Positions 23,289 through 30,052 of a stretch of DNA of 64,000 nt are shown here, in pieces. The translations under genes and the position numbers were made by a program. Origin of the DNA: Dialister succinatiphilus YIT 11850 (GTDB lineage Bacteria > Bacillota > Negativicutes > Veillonellales > Dialisteraceae). A model generated the notes under the pieces. The model saw nothing but the letters and a program-made list of their open reading frames with translations, was not told where the DNA came from and did not search any database. Location of the stretch: contig NZ_JH591187.1 of NCBI RefSeq assembly GCF_000242435.1, positions 656,291 to 720,290 on the forward strand, in the 5' to 3' direction. Position 1 is the first letter of the stretch. Every line of letters starts with the position of its first letter.

Positions 23289-25158
23289 CTTTATTCACCC
23301 CCATCAAATCAGCCCATGCGTCTACATTCTCATCACCGGTCGGTTCACGTCGGTTAAAGTCAATGTAAGGCGCAATAAATCCCGTGAGCATGGCGTCCAC
23401 AGGGTCGATTCTTATGTTGCTGTCAGCCTTCAAACTGACTTTTTCCACGGAGTAATAACCCGTAGTATTTCGTAGTAGGATGCTGTTTGTTATTGCCTTT
23501 TCCCAGATGTCTTCGTGGCCTTCCCAGTACGCCAGCTTTCCGTCTTTCATAATGGCGGACAGGGCTTCGATATATTGGGAAAGTGACTTTGGTGACTGGT
23601 TCTGCAGGATAAAGCAGTCGCAGATCTGGCTTAACCCGTCCTGTATGCCTGCAATGTTGTACGGGTCAGCGGCAATCGTGACGTAGTGCAGGTCATACTT
23701 ATCACGAAGATTCGCAATGTAGGCAAGTATCTGCTGTGTGTCGATGTTCTCGCCACCAGCACCGTCACACAGGAACAATTCGGTATCGAGATAGTCTCTG
23801 TAAGAGAATCCGTCTCTTTCCACGTGACTCTGCAGCTTGTTTGCCGGCATGAAAGAAACGGTATGGACATACAGACGGTAATGGTCTACCGTCTTGCCAT
23901 TCTTGACGAGCCGCCCTTTGGCGGATTCGCCAACGTAGGCCAGGAAACACACGCTGCTTAGGTCGAGCGTCTGGCTTAGATCTGCGCCGATATACCAGTC
24001 CTTATACCCTGCCTTGATAACATCCTCAAAGGAATATTTGACACCGCATGCTTTCATCTGGTCATAAGTGCAGAGGTTCCTGTCTTCGGCGCTGTACCAG
24101 ACGTTACATTGCTTGGTAGCGAAGGACTGCAGTGGAAATCCCTTTTCTGCAATGGCTTCACGAGCCTTCTGGGTATATTTCTTCTTGATGTAGGACTTGA
24201 CGGTGTAGCCGTTAGGTTCAAACAACAGGACGGGGTTTGCTTTTCCCCACACCTTCATGTCTTCCAGGTTCTCGGTCTTTCGTGCTTCCTCGGCGTCCGG
24301 TTCAGCGAGGAACAAAAACCGGTTATCGGACAGTGCATTTTCATAAAGCATCTTGCGGAGCGTTATCCATTTTTTATGGTTCTCTGAACCTATACCAAAC
24401 TGGGCAGTGGACATCGTTACTAACAGTGAGTCCTTAAAATGGGCTTGCCCATCCTGAATGGTCTTCGTGATGATTTCATCACATAACATTTCTTCGTCAA
24501 TCACGGCAATCTTGTTCGTGTAGCCATCCAGTGTTTTCTTCGCGGCGCCGCCGGTCCGGAACAGTTCAATCTTGTTCCCCGTAATTTTTGACTTTGCCCA
24601 ATATGCTGTACGATTCACGTTTGAGAAAATTTCGGCGAGCTGAGGATCGTTGTCTATGAATTTACAGAACTCGTCAAAACAGATGGTGGCGTTCTTCCCT
24701 TTGCAGGATGCCAGTACGATTAGTTCGTTGCGGAAACGACTCATGTTGATGAGATAGTGCAGGACGGAAGACAGCAAAAATGACTTACCATTACGTCTGG
24801 CAATGTAAATGTTGGCAGTGTTGGTCAGATAACGTCCATCGGGATATCTTAGACCAAAAATCCCGCACAGCATGAATTTCTGTACGGGATAAAGTTCTAA
24901 AGCATGGGGCTTGCCGTCCTCATCTATATACGTCAGTAGGTTCAGGAATGCGAACATACGCCGCATGGCTTTGGCGGCAAATCTGTATTTACCACTATTG
25001 GCGAGATCGATGAACCGCTTAAAGCACTTGAATTCTGACTGGCCCAGTAAATCCATGGCGGCACGTTTCCGAAGGGCCGTGTAGTAGGAGCCGATAAACG
25101 GCGTGAGTTCTTTGGGGACTTTGATTAGTTTTAACTCATCCTCAAGCATAGCCGTCAC
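23275..25158 (-). CDS. terL: terminase large subunit
   Basis: The predicted protein has 627 residues, a Terminase_1 family packaging motor. Walker A lies near residues 120 to 127 (ARRNGKSFLL), Walker B is KIAVIDEEMLCDE, and the C-terminal RNase H-like nuclease shows WYIGADLSQTLD, LFLCDGAGGEN and IAADPYN with acidic residues. It cuts and translocates phage DNA into the head through the portal. It overlaps the HNH gene upstream by 17 bases. Confidence 0.95.
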   Translation of the reverse strand: MTAMLEDELKLIKVPKELTPFIGSYYTALRKRAAMDLLGQSEFKCFKRFIDLANSGKYRFAAKAMRRMFAFLNLLTYIDEDGKPHALELYPVQKFMLCGIFGLRYPDGRYLTNTANIYIARRNGKSFLLSSVLHYLINMSRFRNELIVLASCKGKNATICFDEFCKFIDNDPQLAEIFSNVNRTAYWAKSKITGNKIELFRTGGAAKKTLDGYTNKIAVIDEEMLCDEIITKTIQDGQAHFKDSLLVTMSTAQFGIGSENHKKWITLRKMLYENALSDNRFLFLAEPDAEEARKTENLEDMKVWGKANPVLLFEPNGYTVKSYIKKKYTQKAREAIAEKGFPLQSFATKQCNVWYSAEDRNLCTYDQMKACGVKYSFEDVIKAGYKDWYIGADLSQTLDLSSVCFLAYVGESAKGRLVKNGKTVDHYRLYVHTVSFMPANKLQSHVERDGFSYRDYLDTELFLCDGAGGENIDTQQILAYIANLRDKYDLHYVTIAADPYNIAGIQDGLSQICDCFILQNQSPKSLSQYIEALSAIMKDGKLAYWEGHEDIWEKAITNSILLRNTTGYYSVEKVSLKADSNIRIDPVDAMLTGFIAPYIDFNRREPTGDENVDAWADLMGVNKDDNH

Positions 25159-25570
25159 CCATCAGTTTGTTGAAATAATTAATGCCTGCCTTGATTCTGT
25201 CCATGGCGGCCTGTCTATCCGCTTTGTACCATTTATGGATTTCCGCATGGCTTTCCACGGAGACAGTAATCAGATTATCAATATCGTAAATCTTGGACGG
25301 GTCTTCTTCCCTCTCGACAATATGGTGGATAACAACGGGGTCGCACTTTCTGACGATTCCCACTCCCATCATCCAGATATCGTAGTCCATATATTTGATA
25401 CGGATGTTCTTTCTACACTTGCGCCACAGCCACGAGCCGTAGAGCTTGCGGCCTTCGTCTTCACGCTGGCGCTTCTTTGCGGAGGCTAAGGCAAATTTCT
25501 TGGAACACTTCGGGCAGCGCTTACCATCATACAGTTCATGACAGTTCAGGCAGCGCCGTAAATATCCCAT
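25142..25570 (-). CDS. HNH endonuclease
   Basis: The predicted protein has 142 residues. The N-terminus has a zinc ribbon (CLNCHEL...CPKCSKK), and the C-terminal half has the HNH motif: VVIHHIVEREEDPSKIYDIDNLITVSVESHAEIH. HNH proteins next to terminase are common in cos phages with long tails, where they act with TerL at the cohesive end. This placement between small and large terminase genes suggests such a role. Confidence 0.87.
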   Translation of the reverse strand: MGYLRRCLNCHELYDGKRCPKCSKKFALASAKKRQREDEGRKLYGSWLWRKCRKNIRIKYMDYDIWMMGVGIVRKCDPVVIHHIVEREEDPSKIYDIDNLITVSVESHAEIHKWYKADRQAAMDRIKAGINYFNKLMGDGYA

Positions 25571-25957
25571 TCAGAAATCTCCTTCCTTCAGTGACTCGTT
25601 AAACATCCTCGTGAATTTATTCCCCATATCTGCCGACTCATCCTTGATGGTGGCAAACTGCAGGGTCTTGTATAATTGCAGGACGATCTTGTTGATGGAT
25701 TCGTAGGATTCAAGCATGGATTTCACTTCTAGAGGGTCCAGGTCTTCCATATTGCCCTGCAGATTTTCCGAAATATCGTTCGCCAGCACCTCGAATCGGC
25801 AGAATTGCATGATCAGGCTTCTATTAATTTCGGTAACCATGGGGCATTTGCCTTTTAGTGACCAGATATAGTCATTTAAGGCTTTAATGGCCTTCGTCCG
25901 CTTCGCTTTTCGTGCTGGCGTTACTTTACTTTTTTGCATAGTATCATTATTTTTCAT
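25571..25957 (-). CDS. terS: terminase small subunit, P27-like
   Basis: The predicted protein has 128 residues, mostly alpha-helical. The N-terminus is basic (ARKAKRTKAIKALNDYIWS) and the rest is helical with acidic linker. P27-family small subunits are around this size and sit just before HNH or TerL genes. No obvious DNA-binding motif is visible beyond the basic start, so the call depends on position and helix pattern. Confidence 0.68.
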   Translation of the reverse strand: MKNNDTMQKSKVTPARKAKRTKAIKALNDYIWSLKGKCPMVTEINRSLIMQFCRFEVLANDISENLQGNMEDLDPLEVKSMLESYESINKIVLQLYKTLQFATIKDESADMGNKFTRMFNESLKEGDF

Positions 25958-26229
25958 GATAATTAATCATCCATGAGAAAAATAGAAAACCTATCCGCCG
26001 AATGCGAACGAGGGCATCGAAAATTTCCAAACATACCCCCGCTAAAAATTTTTATGACAACGCAAAAACACGAGCCTATCGACATCAGCTCGTGCTCTTG
26101 TGTGAAAACCCTGAATGAATAAGGAGGTGATGATTGTGTGCGATGCGTTTCTTCCTCAATCTCACACTATCATTTTACCACATAAAAAATTATCGTTTAC
26201 TATCATTTACTATCATTTACTATAAAAAA
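25958..26229. other. noncoding interval upstream of the terminase genes with repeats and a hairpin
   Basis: About 270 bases without a clear gene. It holds a perfect hairpin CACGAGC/GCTCGTG (near 26069..26095), a perfect anti-Shine-Dalgarno match AAGGAGGTGAT at 26121..26131 on plus with a possible tiny frame after it, a three-fold tandem TTTACTATCA-like repeat (26190..26223), and a C-rich stretch ACCCCCGC near 26036. Upstream of terS is a usual place for the cos site, but cos cannot be proved from sequence alone. Confidence 0.5.
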
Positions 26230-26754
26230 CTATTCTTCTTCTTCCCCGTTGGCAATTCTAATAATCCGAGCTACTTCTTCCTGGTAATCATCATTCAGTA
26301 GTTGGATAGCTTTCCGGTGTAACTTATAGACTGACGATACAGCACATGTCAAGGTTCCGGCTATAGCCTTCCAGCTTTCACAGTTGATATACCTGGCAAT
26401 AATTATGCCCCGGAGTTTCTGGTCATCAAGCTTATCTGCAATAAATTGGACCGCACATTGCATGGTTAGTAAATTTTCCAGTGCTTTTATCCTTTCATGT
26501 TCCATCTTGTCTATCGTCTTCTCAATCCGTTCCACCGTCTGGCTCAGGTCGCCGCTTCCCCCGCCGGAAATACGGGGATTTTCATAATTCAGTGCTTTCA
26601 GTCCGCTTAAATCAGATTCATACAGCTTTATACTTTTACTGATTTCATCCGTAACGAATCGTAAATGCCGCGCATTATACAGAAATATTTCTACCCTCGT
26701 GTAGCCCCGTGTTTTCTTTTCCCTGCCCTGGCCTGGTAAATCAACAGTACTCAT
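26230..26754 (-). CDS. late-gene transcription regulator, DUF1492 / ArpU-RinA-like
   Basis: The predicted protein has 174 residues. The N-terminal half is a helical region (ARHLRFVTDEISKSIKLYE) with a central coiled coil (QTVERIEKTIDKMEHERIKAL), and the C-terminus carries a sigma-70 region-4-like helix-turn-helix (ARYINCESWKAIAGTLTCAVSSVYKLHRKAI). Such proteins activate phage late promoters. It is the last early gene before terminase, the usual position. Confidence 0.8.
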   Translation of the reverse strand: MSTVDLPGQGREKKTRGYTRVEIFLYNARHLRFVTDEISKSIKLYESDLSGLKALNYENPRISGGGSGDLSQTVERIEKTIDKMEHERIKALENLLTMQCAVQFIADKLDDQKLRGIIIARYINCESWKAIAGTLTCAVSSVYKLHRKAIQLLNDDYQEEVARIIRIANGEEEE

Positions 26755-27140
26755 TTTCCCTGCTCCTTCCTTGCTCTTGCTCTGGCCTGCGCTGTCCGTC
26801 CTCCTTTGGCCCGAAGTTTGCTGATATCTTTCTCAGACCGATGGATGACAGGCGCATCCTTCTCTTTCGTTTTGCTGATACTCCGGATGACTTCCTCCAA
26901 AGTCTTTCCGGATTCTTCCTGCCAGCCGTCTTCCATAAACCGCCTTACCAGGTCGATATGTCTTTTCATGGCTTTGGACTGTAAACGCTCCCAGGCTGCT
27001 TCATGCCACTGGGAGTCCATGATTCCCTTCTTGTCGGACTCAATCCAGTAGGTCACTTTCTGGTTGGTAGTGTACGGGCCAACCCCCGGCGACGTGATGA
27101 CTTCCCTTTTTCGGATTCCCTTGCACAGTTTTGTAATCAT
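26751..27140 (-). CDS. phage protein of unknown function
   Basis: The predicted protein has 129 residues, strongly basic at the C-terminus (GGRTAQARARARKEQGK), with helical centre and W residues (QWHEAAWERLQ). No family is recognised. It overlaps the late regulator start by four bases, so it belongs to the same transcription unit. Confidence 0.55.
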   Translation of the reverse strand: MITKLCKGIRKREVITSPGVGPYTTNQKVTYWIESDKKGIMDSQWHEAAWERLQSKAMKRHIDLVRRFMEDGWQEESGKTLEEVIRSISKTKEKDAPVIHRSEKDISKLRAKGGRTAQARARARKEQGK

Positions 27141-27143
27141 GGT

Positions 27144-27449
27144 CTACCTCATCCTCCATTCGTCTTCTATCAGGATTCTCATTTCCTTCATCCGTTCCTT
27201 GTACCTGTCCATATCGCAGCGGTCAACGTATCCTCCTACTACGGTTCCCCTGCCTTCACTCACTTCGCGAAGGGAGTGGATGAGTTCTTCGATGTCCTTC
27301 CAGCAGTCTTTGACGTGCTCTTTCTGCCGGAGAACGAAATCATTTTCTGCGTTGATTTCATTGATTCGATTTTCCAGGCACATCCATGCGGATGCGGCGC
27401 CGCAGGCAAAGGATACGGCTATGATTATCAGCTCATCCGTCACTTCCAT
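27144..27449 (-). CDS. small membrane-anchored phage protein
   Basis: The predicted protein has 101 residues. One N-terminal hydrophobic segment (about residues 7 to 24) is followed by a charged helical tail. It lies between the DUF3310 gene and the basic protein gene with 3-base spacing. No known family is recognised. Confidence 0.55.
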   Translation of the reverse strand: MEVTDELIIIAVSFACGAASAWMCLENRINEINAENDFVLRQKEHVKDCWKDIEELIHSLREVSEGRGTVVGGYVDRCDMDRYKERMKEMRILIEDEWRMR

Positions 27450-27452
27450 TTC

Positions 27453-27734
27453 CTATCTTCCTTTCCTTGGGTTGATGTTCTTCCCTTTCAGAACGTCCAC
27501 AGCCCACTCGACATACTGTAGCGCCTTTTCCATATCCTGGAGCTCGTGCCCTTTGAATCTGGACCGCAGGATGTACTTCAACGCATTTCCCTTACAGAAT
27601 CCATACATTTCTTGAGCCGTGAAGTACATCTGCATGATTTCGATTGGTTCAATGGCGCACTGGTTATAGTGGGCCTGAGCAATGGCCATCCCGGATTTCT
27701 CTTTACGTACATTTCTGCAATCTTCTGTATTCAT
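27453..27734 (-). CDS. DUF3310 protein (nucleotide-kinase-like phage protein)
   Basis: The predicted protein is 93 residues from ATG 27734, chosen because GAAGGAGGG precedes it; an upstream start at 27758 is weaker. AHYNQCAIEPIEIMQ, FCKGNALKYILRS and DMEKALQYVEWAVD match DUF3310, related in part to T7 gp1.7. The role in nucleotide metabolism is known only for a few members. Confidence 0.8.
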   Translation of the reverse strand: MNTEDCRNVRKEKSGMAIAQAHYNQCAIEPIEIMQMYFTAQEMYGFCKGNALKYILRSRFKGHELQDMEKALQYVEWAVDVLKGKNINPRKGR

Positions 27735-27758
27735 AGAGGTCCCTCCTTCATTCACCAT

Positions 27759-28079
27759 TCAATTCCATCCTTTGATTTCCACTCCGGCCTCGTCCTTAAG
27801 GCATTTAGCCAACTCCTGCAGTGTTACATAACCTTCCTCGTAACACTTGTAGGTGTTCATGCACAAGTCGATGAACCTTTCTACCCTGCCGTCTTTACGC
27901 ATCAATTCGCCATAATGGTCATGAATGACCATGGCCGGAATGGCAAGCATAAGATTGAAGGCAAACTTACATCCTTTAGCCGTAGCCTCCTGCTTCATCC
28001 GATCGATATCGGATTGCTTAATTGAGATCATTGGATCTTTCTTCTTGACTCCCAGTCTTCTTCTTTCCTGTCTATTCAT
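27759..28079 (-). CDS. conserved phage protein of unknown function
   Basis: The predicted protein has 106 residues and begins NRQERRRLGVKKKD, a basic N-terminus common in a conserved phage group of Firmicutes. The middle (FNLMLAIPAMVIHDHYGELMRK) and the helical C-terminus are typical. It overlaps the helicase stop by eight bases. The function is not known. Confidence 0.62.
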   Translation of the reverse strand: MNRQERRRLGVKKKDPMISIKQSDIDRMKQEATAKGCKFAFNLMLAIPAMVIHDHYGELMRKDGRVERFIDLCMNTYKCYEEGYVTLQELAKCLKDEAGVEIKGWN

Positions 28080-29460
28080 ATGTTCCCCTCACAATCTCTT
28101 TTACCGCTTCCATCAGTGCATCCTGTCCTTTCTTCTTGGACCGAAGTGACAGAAGAACTTTTTCATCTATTGTCCCTTTTGCCACGATGTGGTGGATGAT
28201 AACCGGTTTGTCCTGGCCTTGCCGGTAAAGCCTTGCATTGGCCTGTTGGTATTGTTCCAGGCTCCATGTAAGCCCATACCAGACCACGATATGGCCTCCT
28301 TCCTGCATGTTAAGACCATAACCGGCACTGGCGGGATGGGCCAGAAGGACTTTGATTTCTCCCCTGTTCCAGGCGTCCAGCGTTTCTTTTCCGGACAACT
28401 CCACTGCGTCGGGAATTTCTTCCCTGATAGCTTTCACGTCATGCCGGAAGCCATAGAATACAAGGACAGGCTGCCCACCGGAACCGTCTATGATTTCTTC
28501 CAGGGCGTGAACCTTTTCCTTATGGACTATCCGGACGCTGCCATCATCGGTATAGACTGAACCGTTGGAGATCTGCAGCAGCTTGTTGGAGACCGTGGCC
28601 GCCTGCAGTGCTGTGATCTGCCCGGCATCGCCCAGGCCTACGACCTGGTCTTTAACCATCTGTCGGTACATCTTCTTCGCCTCATCGGGAAGGATAACCG
28701 GGATGACATTCACAAACTTTTTTGGAAGCGTCAGATAATCTGATGCCTTCATAGACATACAGATATCTCCTATCCGGTCCGTTATCAGCTTCTCCGCATC
28801 GCGATTGGGCTTATAGCTGTAGATGACGTACTGATTTCTTTTATCCGGCGTAAAATATTTCCGGCGGTAAGAAGTAATCGTCCTCTCCAGACGCTCTCCC
28901 ATGTCAAGGATGTACAACTGGCTCCAAATGTCCATCAACGTGTTGCTGGTAGGGGTTCCGGTCAGGATGATGCGTCTTTTGAAATAAGGGAGCATTCGCT
29001 TCAATACTTTAAACCGAACAGAGGACGGGTTCTTGAAACTGCTTGACTCATCCACCACCAGCATGTCCCACTTACAGGGAAGCGTTTTGAAAAGCCAGGC
29101 TACATTCTCGCGGTTGATGACATAGATGTCCGCCTCCACACTGCAGGCCTCTTTCCGCTGCTCTGCATTGCCAAGAATGGTAGAGAACCGAAGAGAAGAA
29201 AGATGACTCCATTTCTTCGCCTCATCCTGCCATGTGGACTCCGCCACCCGCTTCGGCGCGATGATCAATACCCGGCTTACCTCAAACTGTTCATAGATAA
29301 GGCTTTCGATTGCAGTCAGTGTGATGACGGTCTTCCCAAGTCCCATATCCAGAAAGAGCCCATAGCAGGGATTTGACTCAATCACGTCGATAGCCCTCTG
29401 CTGATAGGCGTAAGGCTTGAAATCCAATTCACGCGCCTCCCCGCCTTTGAGAAATATCAT
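28072..29460 (-). CDS. SNF2-type DEAD/DEAH helicase
   Basis: The predicted protein has 462 residues, two RecA-like domains. Motif I is LDMGLGKTVITL, motif II VVDESSSFK (DExx variant DESS), motif III LTGTPTSNTL, and the C-terminal domain has AHPASAGYGLNMQ and QANARLYRQGQ (motif VI). Phage SNF2-like helicases are frequent beside VRR-NUC nucleases and primases and act in replication or recombination. Confidence 0.9.
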   Translation of the reverse strand: MIFLKGGEARELDFKPYAYQQRAIDVIESNPCYGLFLDMGLGKTVITLTAIESLIYEQFEVSRVLIIAPKRVAESTWQDEAKKWSHLSSLRFSTILGNAEQRKEACSVEADIYVINRENVAWLFKTLPCKWDMLVVDESSSFKNPSSVRFKVLKRMLPYFKRRIILTGTPTSNTLMDIWSQLYILDMGERLERTITSYRRKYFTPDKRNQYVIYSYKPNRDAEKLITDRIGDICMSMKASDYLTLPKKFVNVIPVILPDEAKKMYRQMVKDQVVGLGDAGQITALQAATVSNKLLQISNGSVYTDDGSVRIVHKEKVHALEEIIDGSGGQPVLVFYGFRHDVKAIREEIPDAVELSGKETLDAWNRGEIKVLLAHPASAGYGLNMQEGGHIVVWYGLTWSLEQYQQANARLYRQGQDKPVIIHHIVAKGTIDEKVLLSLRSKKKGQDALMEAVKEIVRGTYE

Positions 29461-29740
29461 ACCCGGCCATCAATGCATCCACAGCAGCCATGCTGTCGAG
29501 CCAAACCACGTGACAGCGGCATCCGGTGCTTTGGATCATCCTCATCACCGCTTCCTGCAGAGGCCTCGGCTTCTTACCCGGGGCTTTTAGTTCGATGAAC
29601 ATGGGTACATACCCGGGTAGTAAAACAATGCGGTCAGGCACTCCATTGTTACCCGGTGATATGAGTTTAAAGCATAGCCCGCCCCGCTTCTTTGTGGAAA
29701 GGACTAAATACCGTTCAATTTGATTTTCTTCGCGGTACAT
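29429..29740 (-). CDS. VRR-NUC domain nuclease
   Basis: The predicted protein has 103 residues. GNNGVPDRIVLLPGYVPMFIELKAPGKKPRPLQ contains the PD-(D/E)xK-like core (PDR...ELK) of VRR-NUC Holliday-junction-type nucleases, with VVWLDSM at the end. It overlaps the helicase start by 32 bases, so the two probably function together. Confidence 0.87.
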   Translation of the reverse strand: MYREENQIERYLVLSTKKRGGLCFKLISPGNNGVPDRIVLLPGYVPMFIELKAPGKKPRPLQEAVMRMIQSTGCRCHVVWLDSMAAVDALMAGYDISQRRGGA

Positions 29741-29765
29741 TTTTGCCTCTTTTGTTAAAATTACT

Positions 29766-30050
29766 CAGTTACCATATCCAGTTACCTATCCAGTTACCCG
29801 ACAAAAAGCAGATTTTATCGAATGAAAATAGTATTTATGGTAAAAAAGGTAACTGACTTTCTATATAATTATTAAAAACGTAGTTTTACAAGTACATGTA
29901 TTAATCGCAAGTACCATATTTTTACGATTCAAAAAATTTATAGAAATTTCAGTTACCTAGTTACCTTTTTTCCATTTTCTTAGATTTTATCGTACAAAAA
30001 GTAGGTAACTAGAAAGGTAACTGGAAGGTAACACAGTTAGTTCAGTTACC
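29766..30050. repeat. iteron-like field, candidate phage replication origin
   Basis: About nine to ten copies of the octamer CAGTTACC or its complement GGTAACTG (some with a terminal mismatch) lie here: three direct copies at 29766, 29779 and 29791; an inverted one at 29848; 29950 and 29958; inverted at 30004, 30016 and a partial at 30028; and 30043. They flank a very AT-rich stretch (29821..29940). Iterons beside an AT-rich segment and next to the primase gene suggest an origin. No other gene is seen in this roughly 310-base gap. Confidence 0.6.
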
Positions 30051-30052
30051 TT

